Part shown: positions 15,935-24,496 of the stretch, piece by piece
Layout: each line of letters opens with the position of its first letter
Position numbering within the stretch: the stretch's first letter is position 1
Assembly: GCF_002217395.1 (NCBI RefSeq)
Contig: NZ_MUHD01000004.1
Coordinates: 124,001 to 188,000 of the forward strand
Direction: 5' to 3'
DNA from: Flavobacterium plurextorum
GTDB lineage: Bacteria; Bacteroidota; Bacteroidia; Flavobacteriales; Flavobacteriaceae
DNA: 64,000 bases
The notes under the pieces: model-generated
Seen by the model: the letters and a program-made list of their open reading frames with translations, nothing else
What the model was told of the DNA's origin: nothing
Databases searched by the model: none
Translations under genes and position numbers: made by a program

Positions 15935-17830
15935 TTAATCTCTTCTTGGTCTTCTTGGTCTTGGTGAATCACCAAAGCTTTCAGAACGTCTTGGAGATCT
16001 ATCAGAACCACCTTCGTTTCTTTTGAAACCGCCTTCTCTACGAGGAGCAGATGAGTTTCTGTCGCTTCTAAAACCACCTTCTCTAGGAGCAGAGTTTCTG
16101 TCGCTTCTAAATCCTCCGCCAGAACCTTCACGTCTTGGAGCAAAGTTTCCTTCTCTTCTTGGTCCAGAACTTCTTCCACCGCCACGGTTATTGTGGTCGC
16201 GTCTTCCGCCTCCGTCATTTTTAGAGATTTCAACATTAATACGACGTCCTTCTAATTGAACGTTGTTTAATACTTCCATTACTTTATCAGTATGCTCAGG
16301 ATCTGTATTAAAGAAAGAGAAACCTTCTTTTACATCTACCTTGAAAACGTCATCACGACCTAAATCTAATGTTTCTTTCAAGTAATCTTTAAGTGACATC
16401 CAATCGAAATTGTCTCTTGAACCAATGTTTACAAAATAACGAACTGCTCCATTATTATTGAATTCTCTTGGTTCAGAATCGTTTCTTTCGCGTCTTTCTC
16501 CTGAAGATTGAGACGAAATATCTCTGTTCTTTTTGTAGTAAGCAATAAAACGATTAAATTCTACTGAAACCATTTTCTTAATCAATTCTTCTTTAGATAA
16601 ATCTTCAAGAACATTGTTGATTGCTGGTAAATAGTTGTCAATTTCGTGATCAACTTCAGTATCTTTAATTTTATTAGCTAAGTGTAATAATTGAATTTCG
16701 CAGATTTCAATTCCAGATGGAATTGTTTTTTCTTCGAATTTTTGTTTGATGATTCTTTCGATAGAAGAAATTTTACGTAACTCACTTTTTGTAACGATTA
16801 CAATAGAAGTTCCTAATTTTCCAGCTCTACCAGTACGTCCTGAACGGTGGTTGTAAGTTTCAATTTCATCAGGTAATTGGTAGTTTACAACGTGTGTTAC
16901 GTTATCAACATCAATACCACGTGCAGCAACGTCAGTAGCAACAAGCATCTGAATTTGTCTTCCACGGAAAGATTTCATTACACCATCACGCTGTGCTTGA
17001 GATAAATCTCCGTGCAAAGCAGCTGCGCTGTATCCGTCTTCAATTAATTTCTCAGCAATAGCTTGAGTGTCTCTTTTTGTACGACAGAAAACTACAGAGA
17101 AAATATCTGGGTTAGCATCTGCTAAACGTTTTAGAGCTTCGTAACGATCACGAGCATTAACTAAGTAAAATTCGTGAGAAACTGTAGATGAACCAGAGTT
17201 CTTAGCTCCAACAGTAATTTCTACAGGCTCGCTCATGAATTGTTTTGCAATTCTAGCAACCTCTTGCGGCATTGTTGCAGAGAACAACCATGTGCTTTTT
17301 TCGTCTGGAGTATCTGATAAAATAGATACGATATCTTCATAGAATCCCATGTTTAACATTTCGTCAGCCTCATCAAGAACACAGTAATCTATGTTTTTAA
17401 TGTTAACTAAACCTCTGTTAATCATGTCTTGCATTCTTCCTGGAGTAGCTACAATAATTTGTGCTCCTCTTTTTATTTCTCTTGCCTGCTCTGTAATACT
17501 AGCTCCTCCGTAAACTGCTACCACATTAATACCTTTTTCGTATTTAGAGTAGTTTTTAAGTTCGTTAGTAATCTGTAAACAAAGCTCGCGTGTTGGCGAT
17601 AAAACTAATGCTTGTGTATTTCTGTTGTCGGCATCAATTTTTTGAATTAGCGGAAAACCGAAAGCTGCCGTTTTCCCTGTCCCTGTTTGAGCCAACGCAA
17701 CCATATCCGTGTCTTTTTCCAATAATAGGGGAATCGCCTTTTCCTGTACCTCTGACGGATTTTCAAATCCTAGATCTAAAATCGCCTTCAGTAACGATTC
17801 ATTCAATCCTAATTGTTCAAATTTATTCAT
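15935..17830 (-). CDS. DEAD-box RNA helicase (DeaD/CsdA type) with RG-rich tail
   Basis: The ATG at 17830 gives 631 residues (MNKFEQLGLNESLLKAILD). An in-frame TTG upstream overlaps the -7 element and is not the start. All helicase motifs are present: Q-motif (FENPSEVQEKAIP), AQTGTGKT, PTREL, DEAD, SAT, ARGID and HRSGRTGR. A DbpA-type RNA-recognition domain occupies about residues 465-545 ('RYFVNIGSRDNFDWMSLKDYLKETL'). The last ~85 residues are disordered and repeat 'GGFRSDRNSAPRE'-like blocks ending RPRRPRRD. This layout is that of DeaD-type cold-shock/ribosome-assembly helicases. The tail probably binds RNA non-specifically and may drive condensate formation. Confidence 0.93.
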   Translation of the reverse strand: MNKFEQLGLNESLLKAILDLGFENPSEVQEKAIPLLLEKDTDMVALAQTGTGKTAAFGFPLIQKIDADNRNTQALVLSPTRELCLQITNELKNYSKYEKGINVVAVYGGASITEQAREIKRGAQIIVATPGRMQDMINRGLVNIKNIDYCVLDEADEMLNMGFYEDIVSILSDTPDEKSTWLFSATMPQEVARIAKQFMSEPVEITVGAKNSGSSTVSHEFYLVNARDRYEALKRLADANPDIFSVVFCRTKRDTQAIAEKLIEDGYSAAALHGDLSQAQRDGVMKSFRGRQIQMLVATDVAARGIDVDNVTHVVNYQLPDEIETYNHRSGRTGRAGKLGTSIVIVTKSELRKISSIERIIKQKFEEKTIPSGIEICEIQLLHLANKIKDTEVDHEIDNYLPAINNVLEDLSKEELIKKMVSVEFNRFIAYYKKNRDISSQSSGERRERNDSEPREFNNNGAVRYFVNIGSRDNFDWMSLKDYLKETLDLGRDDVFKVDVKEGFSFFNTDPEHTDKVMEVLNNVQLEGRRINVEISKNDGGGRRDHNNRGGGRSSGPRREGNFAPRREGSGGGFRSDRNSAPREGGFRSDRNSSAPRREGGFKRNEGGSDRSPRRSESFGDSPRPRRPRRD

Positions 17831-17851
17831 ATGTGTTTTTAAAATAGGGTG

Positions 17852-17859
17852 CAAAATTA
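17852..17859 (-). promoter_or_regulatory. -7 promoter element of the helicase gene
   Basis: TAATTTTG on the minus strand matches TAnnTTTG and lies 21 bp before the ATG at 17830. No convincing -33 TTG is visible at the expected distance. Confidence 0.4.
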
Positions 17860-18024
17860 CTGTTAATTATTCAGATAAACTAATGCATTTTTAAGAATTA
17901 TGTATTTGTTATGATTTGATTATCAAAAAGTTATGTTTAGTGTAAAATGATTTTTGGAAAGAAATCGAAAAAAAAACGTCTTTAAATATCAATTTTGTTC
18001 ATTAAAATGTTGTATTTTGAACAA

Positions 18025-18603
18025 TTATTTTGTTCTATTCAGGAAATCAATAAGTTGCTCCGTTGCCTTTGCGCGATGGCTGATTTTATTTTTAACTTCA
18101 GCCGATAATTCAGCAAAAGTTTCACTGTAATTTTCGGGTTGAAATATCGGATCATATCCAAAACCATGATTTCCAGTTTTATTCATAGTAATAACTCCTT
18201 TTGCCAAGCCGGTAAAAAGATGCTGAGCGCCATTTAAATTTAATGCAATAACGGTCTTGAACTGTGCACTGCGATCTTCTTCGTTTTTCAGAGCATCCAA
18301 AAGTTTATTCATGTTATCATCAGCATTTTTCTGTTCACCCGCATATCTAGCCGAATAAACGCCCGGTTCTCCATTTAAAGCATTTACCTCTAAACCGGTA
18401 TCATCTGCAAAACAGTCGTAACCATATTTTTCAGTTACATAGTCAGCCTTTAAAATCGCGTTACCTTCAATAGTATCTGCCGTTTCTGGAATTTCTTCAT
18501 GACAGCCAATATCTTCTAAGCTTAAAAGCTGAATAGATCCGTTAAGAATACTTTGAATCTCTTTGATTTTATTTAAATTATTTGAAGCGAAAACGAGTTT
18601 CAT
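18025..18603 (-). CDS. rdgB: XTP/dITP diphosphatase (RdgB/HAM1)
   Basis: This 192-residue enzyme hydrolyses non-canonical purine triphosphates (ITP, XTP, dITP) to monophosphates, keeping them out of DNA and RNA. Family motifs are clear: '[12 protein letters not shown]' at residues 4-15, '[24 protein letters not shown]' around 66-90, 'GYDPIFQPE' and 'ISHRAKA' near the C-terminus. Its start overlaps the end of the DUF2809 gene by 26 bp, which implies translational coupling in a two-gene operon. Confidence 0.96.
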   Translation of the reverse strand: MKLVFASNNLNKIKEIQSILNGSIQLLSLEDIGCHEEIPETADTIEGNAILKADYVTEKYGYDCFADDTGLEVNALNGEPGVYSARYAGEQKNADDNMNKLLDALKNEEDRSAQFKTVIALNLNGAQHLFTGLAKGVITMNKTGNHGFGYDPIFQPENYSETFAELSAEVKNKISHRAKATEQLIDFLNRTK

Positions 18604-18991
18604 GAGTGTTATATTTTAAAGTGAATTTTTCGATTAAAAAGATAAAAGTGATTCCAAATGTATAAGCAAGAATATCACTCCAAAGAAAACCTTGTCCTAA
18701 AACGTATCTTCCAAAAAGTGTTTTTCTGAGTGCTGTGATGCAGTCGCTTTGATAAAGCTGCAAGAACTCAATACTATAACATATTAGTAGAGAATAGATT
18801 ATTATAAAAATGGCTTTTTTATGGGTAAACAAGATTCGAACTAGGAAATAGATCATAATCGCATATAGAAAATCGCCAATCCATAACGGAACAAATGAGA
18901 TTTTCCTTGAAAGAATTCCCAGAAGAATAACGGTCAGAAATAAAACGGAATATTGTATTCTGGTTTTGTTCAAGTTTTTTTTTTGCTTCAA
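18578..18991 (-). CDS. DUF2809 family small membrane protein
   Basis: The 137-residue protein has four predicted transmembrane helices and the DUF2809 signatures '[17 protein letters not shown]'-like (here [17 protein letters not shown]) and '[21 protein letters not shown]'. The only plausible start is a TTG at 18989-18991, because no ATG occurs before the second helix. Function is unknown. It overlaps rdgB by 26 bp. Confidence 0.8.
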   Translation of the reverse strand: MKQKKNLNKTRIQYSVLFLTVILLGILSRKISFVPLWIGDFLYAIMIYFLVRILFTHKKAIFIIIYSLLICYSIEFLQLYQSDCITALRKTLFGRYVLGQGFLWSDILAYTFGITFIFLIEKFTLKYNTHETRFRFK

Positions 18992-19173
18992 GCAAAATTA
19001 CAATTAATCTTTTAAGTTATTTCCTTTTGTTGAAATTTTGAACTTTGATAAAGAGAAACTTGAAATAGGAGGCAGTGAGATTTTTTTATAAATAGAAAAG
19101 CACAAACATTAAAATCACCTGCTTTATTTTATAAATTTATCTATTCGATAAACCATCTATAAAAGTTAATCAC

Positions 19174-20352
19174 ATGAATTTAAAAACTTTTGCTTTGTTT
19201 TTTGCTTTGTTTCTTATTGGAAATTACTGTAATGCACAAAAAGGAGATTCTTTTGACATAAAAAAACAGCTTGATTATTGCCAAGTGCAGGCTTCAAAAA
19301 CATTAAAAGTGATTCCGAATAACGGAACTTTGCCCAGAACAGTTCCAAACGGAAGCAAGGAATGGAATTTTGTAAATTATAAAGACTGGACAAGCGGATT
19401 CTGGCCAGGCGAACTTTGGTATTTATATGAAACTACAAAAGACAAAAAATGGGAAAAGGAAGCGGATAAATTTACACGTCTCTTAACACCTTTATCTGTA
19501 AGTAAAGCGGCTGATCATGATTTAGGATTTCAGGTTTTTAATAGTTTCGGAAATGGATATCGATTGACTAAAAATCCTGCTTACAAAGAAATCATATTAA
19601 AAACAGCTGACACGCTGGCAACACTTTTTAATCCTAAAGTAGGTACAATTCAATCTTGGCCGCACAATAAAATGGGCGGGCACAATACGATCATCGATAA
19701 TATGATGAACTTGGAAATGTTGTTTTGGGCTTCTAAAAACGGAGGTAATAAAAAGTTATACGATATTGCCGTAAAACATGCTGAAACAACAATGAACAAC
19801 CATTTTAGACCTGACTATACATCTTATCATGTGGTAATTTATGATCCTGAAACGGGAAAAAAAATTAAAGGTCAAACAGCTCAAGGTTATAGTAATGAAA
19901 GTATGTGGGCGCGCGGGCAGGCGTGGGCAATTTATGGGTTCGCAATGGTTTATAGAGAAACAAAAGATCCAAAATTTTTAGATTTTGCTCATAAAATTAC
20001 TCGTGTTTATTTAGATAAATTGACAACAGAAGATTTAATTCCGTATTGGGATTTTAATGCGCCAAATATTCCAAATGAACCAAGAGACGCTTCGGCAGCA
20101 GCAATTGTATCTTCGGCTCTTTTAGAATTGAGTTCTTATACAAAAGATCCTATTTTGAAAAAGGAGTATTTGACTAAAGCTAAAAAAATGATTGTTTCGC
20201 TTTCTGATAATTACCAAAGCCATGATGTAAATTCAGCCTTTTTATTGCATTCAACAGGTCATAAACCAGCAGACAGCGAAGTAGATTGTTCGATAAATTA
20301 CGCAGATTATTACTATCTTGAAGCACTTTTAAGACTTCAAAAAATTAAATAA
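19174..20352 (+). CDS. Glycoside hydrolase family 88 (unsaturated glucuronyl hydrolase-like)
   Basis: The 392-residue protein has a signal peptide (LFFALFLIGNYCNAQ) and an (alpha/alpha)6-barrel domain of the GH88 family. Diagnostic segments are 'WTSGFWPGELWYLYE', 'DHDLGFQVFNSFGNGYRL' (the first catalytic Asp region), 'TIIDNMMNLEMLFWAS' (second Asp region) and 'NESMWARGQAWAIYGFAMVYRET'. GH88 enzymes hydrate the unsaturated uronate left at the end of oligosaccharides by polysaccharide lyases. No lyase or SusCD pair lies nearby, so it is not part of a visible utilisation locus. The next gene, a lipoprotein, begins 8 bp downstream. Confidence 0.92.
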   Translation: MNLKTFALFFALFLIGNYCNAQKGDSFDIKKQLDYCQVQASKTLKVIPNNGTLPRTVPNGSKEWNFVNYKDWTSGFWPGELWYLYETTKDKKWEKEADKFTRLLTPLSVSKAADHDLGFQVFNSFGNGYRLTKNPAYKEIILKTADTLATLFNPKVGTIQSWPHNKMGGHNTIIDNMMNLEMLFWASKNGGNKKLYDIAVKHAETTMNNHFRPDYTSYHVVIYDPETGKKIKGQTAQGYSNESMWARGQAWAIYGFAMVYRETKDPKFLDFAHKITRVYLDKLTTEDLIPYWDFNAPNIPNEPRDASAAAIVSSALLELSSYTKDPILKKEYLTKAKKMIVSLSDNYQSHDVNSAFLLHSTGHKPADSEVDCSINYADYYYLEALLRLQKIK

Positions 20353-20360
20353 AATAGATT

Positions 20361-20765
20361 ATGTTAAAGAAAATCACTCAAATCTCGCTTGCAGTTATAA
20401 TGGTATTAATGGTTGTAAGCTGTAAAAATGCAAAACAAAAACTTCAAGAGTTTGTAACTTCTTATAATGCTGCAGCGCCAGCTTTTAAAGCTGAAAATGT
20501 TACACTGACAACAGCTCGAGGATATATCAATGATGATAAAATTGAACTGCGATTTGAAACTAATTTAGAACAAAATGCTCCTAATAAATTAGCGGCAGGC
20601 ATTGCGTTTGATAAATTATTGAAGGAAATGATAAAGAAAAATCAAATTCCTAAAGATCTGGTAGAAGAAGGGATTCAGTTTGATGCCTATTTTTTGGCAG
20701 ATGATAATACCGTTTTTGTAAAACAGATTATAAATAAAGAAACGTTGCCAGAATTACTGAATTAA
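20361..20765 (+). CDS. Small lipoprotein of unknown function
   Basis: The 134-residue protein has a lipoprotein signal (ISLAVIMVLMVVSC, lipid attached at Cys21) and a soluble remainder of about 110 residues without recognised motifs. The mature part alternates helix-forming and beta segments ('LTTARGYINDDKIELRFET', 'NKLAAGIAFDKLLKEMIKKN'). It starts 8 bp after the GH88 gene and shares its operon. Downstream lie a 34-bp palindrome and a terminator. Confidence 0.72.
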   Translation: MLKKITQISLAVIMVLMVVSCKNAKQKLQEFVTSYNAAAPAFKAENVTLTTARGYINDDKIELRFETNLEQNAPNKLAAGIAFDKLLKEMIKKNQIPKDLVEEGIQFDAYFLADDNTVFVKQIINKETLPELLN

Positions 20766-20785
20766 ACTTATTCAATGTGTTTTAT

Positions 20786-20819
20786 AAAATTATTATTGAG
20801 TGCACTCAATAATAATTTT
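20786..20819. repeat. Perfect 34-bp palindrome with no loop
   Basis: AAAATTATTATTGAGTG (20786-20802) is followed directly by its exact reverse complement CACTCAATAATAATTTT (20803-20819), centred on TGCA. It lies 20 bp after the lipoprotein stop and 20 bp before a second, conventional hairpin. Loopless symmetry fits a dimeric protein binding site better than a terminator. Confidence 0.75.
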
Positions 20820-20839
20820 GGTAAAATTTGAGTTATAAT

Positions 20840-20873
20840 AAAAATGCCTCTTTAATAATAAAGAGGCATTTTT
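20840..20873. terminator. Bidirectional terminator
   Basis: A perfect 15-bp stem (AAAAATGCCTCTTTA / TAAAGAGGCATTTTT, arms 20840-20854 and 20859-20873) with a 4-base loop lies between the convergent lipoprotein and glutamate-synthase-like genes. Flanking A and T runs allow action on both strands. Confidence 0.88.
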
Positions 20874-20875
20874 GT

Positions 20876-22390
20876 TTAATTTATTTTGGTAACATTTGTC
20901 AGGTTATCTGGGAAATACAACTCTGATAAATTTGTAAATTCATCACCACGCATAAATATATTAATATCTACATCGGCAAAAGAGGTTTTTCCTGCTGCGG
21001 CCAAAAGTTCGTTGGCAGAATGAAGTGTATTTTTATGAAAATGATAAACACGATCTGATTTATCTGTAACGACCAAACCTTTCATCAGCATTTTGTTTTG
21101 TGTAGCAACTCCTGTTGGACATTCGTTATTATGACAACGTAAAGCTTGAATACAGCCAAGTGAAAACATAAAACCACGAGCACTGTTACACATATCAGCA
21201 CCTAAAGCAATTGCATGAAGAATAGAATATCCAGAAATAATTTTCCCGCTTCCTATAATGCGTATTTTGTCACGAATATTTAATCCAATCAATGTTTTGT
21301 TTACGAATATTAAGGCTGGCTCAAATGGCATTCCAACACCATCAGCAAATTCTAAAGGCGCGGCGCCAGTTCCTCCTTCGGCACCATCAATAGTTATAAA
21401 ATCAGGATAAGTGTCTTCGGTAATCATTTCGTGGCAGATTGCTTCAAATTCAGCTGTGTTACCAATACATAATTTAAAGCCGATAGGTTTTCCATTAGAT
21501 AACTCTCGTAATTGTGCAATAAAGCGAATCAAACCTTTAGAATCAGAAAAAGCATGATGACCTGGAGGAGAAAGAATCATTGTATGCGGTTGAACTCCTC
21601 TAATTTTTGCAATTTGTTCCGTATTTTTTTTTGCCGGAAGTACGCCTCCATGTCCAGGTTTTGCACCTTGAGAAAGTTTAATTTCGATCATTTTTACATT
21701 TGGAAGATTTGCCTTTTCAGAGAAATTTTCTGGGCTGAAATTTCCTTCAGCATCACGACAGCCAAAATAACCTGTACCAATTTGCCAAGTAATATCACCT
21801 CCGCCGGCAAGATGAAATTCCGTTAATCCGCCTTCTCCCGTATTTTGATAAAAATTCCCTTTTTGAGCACCAATATTTATAGCTCGAACTGCATTTTCGC
21901 TAAGCGAACCAAAACTCATCGCAGAAACATTAAATAAAGAAGCTGAGTAAGGTTGTTTACAATCTTTTCCGCCTACTAATACACGAGGTAATTCTTCGTT
22001 AACTTTAGCAGGAAAAATAGAATGTTTTATTCCCTCATAACTTTCAGTGTTTAAATTTTGCTGTGTTCCAAAAGGAGTACTCGAGTCAATATTTTTAGCT
22101 CTTTGGTAAACTAATGAGCGCTGATTTCTGGAAAAAGGTTTTCCATCTGTAGATCTTTCAATAAAATATTGCTGAATTTCGGGTGCGATCATTTCAAATA
22201 AATATCTGAAATATCCCAAAACCGGGAAATTTCTTAAAATGGCATGTTTTTCTTGAGATGCGTTGTAAGCACCAACAAGTAATAATACAGGAAGAATTAT
22301 TACTAATAAAAAACCACGTCCAGTATAATAGTAAATTGCTGCAACAATTAGAAACAATAAGAATCCGTAGATAAAGAATTTTTTTCTCAT
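20876..22390 (-). CDS. FMN-binding glutamate synthase-family protein (GltB2-like)
   Basis: The 504-residue protein has two N-terminal transmembrane segments (about 5-22 and 25-42) and then a complete FMN-binding glutamate synthase domain: 'YSASLFNVSAMSFGSLSENAVRA', 'GGGDITWQIGTGYFGCRD', 'KPGHGGVLPAKK', 'TIDGAEGGTGAAPLEFADGVGMPF', 'IIGSGKIISGYSILHAIALGAD' and the Cys-containing 'RCHNNECPTGVATQ'. The amidotransferase domain of GltB is absent. Stand-alone, membrane-anchored proteins of this kind are common and their physiological reaction is uncertain. It is transcribed as a unit with the NYN gene upstream, 32 bp away. Confidence 0.9.
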   Translation of the reverse strand: MRKKFFIYGFLLFLIVAAIYYYTGRGFLLVIILPVLLLVGAYNASQEKHAILRNFPVLGYFRYLFEMIAPEIQQYFIERSTDGKPFSRNQRSLVYQRAKNIDSSTPFGTQQNLNTESYEGIKHSIFPAKVNEELPRVLVGGKDCKQPYSASLFNVSAMSFGSLSENAVRAINIGAQKGNFYQNTGEGGLTEFHLAGGGDITWQIGTGYFGCRDAEGNFSPENFSEKANLPNVKMIEIKLSQGAKPGHGGVLPAKKNTEQIAKIRGVQPHTMILSPPGHHAFSDSKGLIRFIAQLRELSNGKPIGFKLCIGNTAEFEAICHEMITEDTYPDFITIDGAEGGTGAAPLEFADGVGMPFEPALIFVNKTLIGLNIRDKIRIIGSGKIISGYSILHAIALGADMCNSARGFMFSLGCIQALRCHNNECPTGVATQNKMLMKGLVVTDKSDRVYHFHKNTLHSANELLAAAGKTSFADVDINIFMRGDEFTNLSELYFPDNLTNVTKIN

Positions 22391-22422
22391 GTTTTTAAAG
22401 TATTAATAAGGTAAAATTTTAA

Positions 22423-23205
22423 TTAGTTGAATCGTAATCTAACATAGACGTGTTTAATGCCTTTTTTGTCAGATTCTCTTTCATCGATTTCTAGAATATC
22501 TGTAAGTGATTTTAGCATTGGTGTAAGCTTAGAAAATCCGTAATTCCTTGGGTCAAATTCAGGTTTCTTTTTTACGATCAGATTTCCAACATCTCCCAAA
22601 AACGCCCAGCCGTCATCATCTTCAATATCTTCAATAGTAGCTTCGATAAGTTCGATGGTTTGTTTGTCAATTTTATGAAGTGCTTTTTCTGCAGGTTTTT
22701 CAACTAGTTTTTTAGTATCTGCCGCGGCAACTGTTTTAGGTTTCTTTTTCTGAATTGCACCGTCTAAAACCTCAATGTATATAAATCTGTCGCAGGCAGC
22801 AATAAAAGAACTTGGCGTTTTCTTTTCTCCTATACCAATTACTTTCATGCCAGATTCTCGAAGACGTACTGCCAAACGGGTAAAATCGCTGTCGCTCGAA
22901 ACGATACAAAAACCATCGAGTTTTCCAGAGTAAAGCAAATCCATTGCATCAATAATCAAAGCGGAATCTGATGAATTTTTTCCAACCGTATAACTGTATT
23001 GCTGAATAGGAGTAATTGCGTGCTCTAATAATACAGATTTCCATCCGTTTGCATTTGGCTTTGTCCAATCAGCATAAATACGTTTTGTAGTTGGTGTGCC
23101 AAACTTTGCGATCTCTTCCATCATGCCTTTCACGTTGCTGTAAGGTACATTATCTGCATCGATAAGAACAGCTAATTTTAGATCTTTTGAGTTGCTTAAA
23201 GCCAT
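22423..23205 (-). CDS. NYN domain protein with C-terminal OST-HTH/LOTUS domain
   Basis: The 260-residue protein begins with a PIN-like NYN domain: 'LAVLIDADNVPYSNVKG' (Asp16 and Asp18), 'IYADWTKP', 'KNSSDSALIIDAMDLLYSGKLDGFCIVSSDSDFTRLAVRLRESG'. The acidic residues expected to bind metal in a nuclease site are present. After a linker of about 50 residues, residues ~180-255 form a LOTUS/OST-HTH domain ('WAFLGDVGNLIVKKKPEFDPRNYGFSKLTPML'), which binds RNA, notably G-quadruplexes in studied cases. An RNA-targeted nuclease is the natural reading. No toxin or defence partners lie beside it. Confidence 0.9.
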   Translation of the reverse strand: MALSNSKDLKLAVLIDADNVPYSNVKGMMEEIAKFGTPTTKRIYADWTKPNANGWKSVLLEHAITPIQQYSYTVGKNSSDSALIIDAMDLLYSGKLDGFCIVSSDSDFTRLAVRLRESGMKVIGIGEKKTPSSFIAACDRFIYIEVLDGAIQKKKPKTVAAADTKKLVEKPAEKALHKIDKQTIELIEATIEDIEDDDGWAFLGDVGNLIVKKKPEFDPRNYGFSKLTPMLKSLTDILEIDERESDKKGIKHVYVRLRFN

Positions 23206-23343
23206 TATTTCAATATTAGAAAAATTAGTATTCTCAAAGTTAAAATTAAAATTCGTTTTTATCTGAATTTTAGGTCAAATAAGTGTTTTAGCGGTTCTAA
23301 ATTATTTTGGTTATAAATAAGTTTTTGTTTTAGAAAATTAATT

Positions 23344-23361
23344 AAAGATAAATTTGTCTTT
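23344..23361 (+). promoter_or_regulatory. Putative Rrf2 operator, copy 1 (before the Rrf2 gene)
   Basis: AAAGA (23344-23348), 8-bp spacer, TCTTT (23357-23361). The spacer holds the -33 TTTG of the Rrf2 promoter, so an occupied site would block polymerase. The same arrangement occurs at 24458-24483 and 32533-32558. Autoregulation is inferred. Confidence 0.7.
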
Positions 23362-23384
23362 TATAATAAAATTAAATAATTTTG
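23353..23384 (+). promoter_or_regulatory. Promoter of the Rrf2 gene
   Basis: TTTG at 23353-23356 and TAATTTTG at 23377-23384 are spaced by 20 bp, matching the Bacteroidota housekeeping promoter (TTG, 17-23 bp, TAnnTTTG). The -7 element ends 21 bp before the ATG. Confidence 0.7.
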
Positions 23385-23405
23385 TATGGAATTAATTAAT
23401 CAGAT

Positions 23406-23855
23406 ATGTTTTCAAAAGCGTGTGAGTACGGAATTAGGGCTTCTATTTTTATTGCAACGAAATCTTCTAAAGGAATAAGGGTTGGAATAAAAGATGTAGC
23501 GAAAGAGATTGACTCTCCGGAACCGTTTACGGCCAAGATTATGCAGATTTTGACTAAAAGCGGAATAATCCATTCTGCTAAAGGAGTTGGGGGCGGATTT
23601 GAAGTTTCGAATGAGGCATTAAAAACGATAAAATTAATTCAGATTGTAGATGCTATTGATGGGGACAAAATTTATAGAGGCTGCGGTATTGGATTAAAAG
23701 AATGTTCTGAAGAGCATCCTTGTCCAGTTCATCATGATTTTAAAAAGATTAGAGGTTTACTTTTAGAGATGCTTACTAAAACAACTCTAGAACAGCTGGC
23801 GTTAGGAGTAAAATCAGGAGACTTTTTTTTAAAAACATTGAATATAAACGATTAA
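23406..23855 (+). CDS. Rrf2-family (NsrR-like) transcriptional regulator
   Basis: The 149-residue protein has the Rrf2 winged helix at residues 1-80 ('FSKACEYGIRASIFIA', 'IKDVAKEIDSPEPFTAKIMQILTKSGIIHSAKGVGGGFEV') and three cysteines at 93, 100 and 106 ('RGCGIGLKECSEEHPC'). That spacing is close to the iron-sulfur ligands of NsrR, the NO-sensing repressor. Its neighbours (azurin, NO reductase, Ric, nirK) are typical NsrR targets, and a shared inverted repeat stands before three of the transcription units including its own. I infer an NO-responsive, autoregulated repressor. It could instead sense iron-sulfur status in general. Confidence 0.9.
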   Translation: MFSKACEYGIRASIFIATKSSKGIRVGIKDVAKEIDSPEPFTAKIMQILTKSGIIHSAKGVGGGFEVSNEALKTIKLIQIVDAIDGDKIYRGCGIGLKECSEEHPCPVHHDFKKIRGLLLEMLTKTTLEQLALGVKSGDFFLKTLNIND

Positions 23856-23877
23856 ATATTAAATAAATACGTAAAAA

Positions 23878-24405
23878 ATGAATACAAAAACCAAAATTTC
23901 ACTATTGATCCTAATGGGATTTTTAACAATAACTTCTTGCGGTAAAAAAGAAACTGCTCCAGTTGAAGAATCTACAGAAGTAAATGATACTTCTACTGAA
24001 GGAGAAGCTGCTCCAGTAACTTCAACTGCAGAAAATGTATTAGTTATTGAAGGAAACGACCAAATGCAGTTTAGCACCAATGAATTGAAAGCAGTTGCGG
24101 GAAAACCAATCACGCTTACTTTAAAACATGTTGGTAAAATTCCAAAAGAAGCAATGGGACATAATCTAGTTATTCTTCAAGAAGGTACAGATCAAGCTGC
24201 TTTTGCTTTGAAAGCGAATGATGCTAAAGCAACTGATTTTATTCCAGAATCTGAAAAAGCTTCAATTATTGCTCATACTAAATTATTAGGAGGAGGAGAA
24301 GAAGATACAATTGAGTTTACAATTGATAAAAAAGGATCATATCCATTTATCTGCTCTTTCCCTGGTCACGTGGCCATGATGAAAGGTGTATTGATTGTTG
24401 AGTAA
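23878..24405 (+). CDS. Azurin, lipid-anchored blue copper protein
   Basis: The 175-residue precursor has a lipoprotein signal ending ITSC (Cys21), an acidic Ser/Thr-rich linker (residues 22-52) and an azurin domain. Type 1 copper ligands are all visible: His95 (MGHNLVIL), Cys159, His164 and Met168 in 'FICSFPGHVAMM', with the Cys+5 His and Cys+9 Met spacing of azurins. It probably carries single electrons in the periplasm, tethered to a membrane, and nirK or the NO reductase system are candidate partners. It starts 22 bp after the Rrf2 gene and is followed by a terminator. Confidence 0.95.
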   Translation: MNTKTKISLLILMGFLTITSCGKKETAPVEESTEVNDTSTEGEAAPVTSTAENVLVIEGNDQMQFSTNELKAVAGKPITLTLKHVGKIPKEAMGHNLVILQEGTDQAAFALKANDAKATDFIPESEKASIIAHTKLLGGGEEDTIEFTIDKKGSYPFICSFPGHVAMMKGVLIVE

Positions 24406-24411
24406 ATAACC

Positions 24412-24450
24412 AAAACTCCGAATCCTTTAAACAAGGTTTGGAGTTTTTTT
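24412..24450 (+). terminator. Terminator after azurin
   Basis: AAAACTCC (24412-24419) pairs with GGAGTTTT (24440-24447), with further inner pairing (ATCCTT with AAGGTT), followed by seven T in all. It separates the Rrf2-azurin unit from the NO reductase unit. Confidence 0.75.
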
Positions 24451-24457
24451 AAAAACA

Positions 24458-24483
24458 AATAAAAGATAAAAATGTCTTTTATT
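24458..24483 (+). promoter_or_regulatory. Putative Rrf2 operator, copy 2 (before NO reductase)
   Basis: AATAAAAGA (24458-24466) and TCTTTTATT (24475-24483) form perfect 9-bp arms around an 8-bp spacer, centred 26 bp before the NO reductase ATG. The core AAAGA-N8-TCTTT is identical to those at 23344 and 32537. Confidence 0.75.
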
Positions 24484-24496
24484 GAATTAAATAGAA

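Noticed and set aside
16023..16259. A leucine/proline-rich frame opposite the helicase tail.
   Set aside because: It is the complement of the RG-rich repeats of the helicase and has no independent support.
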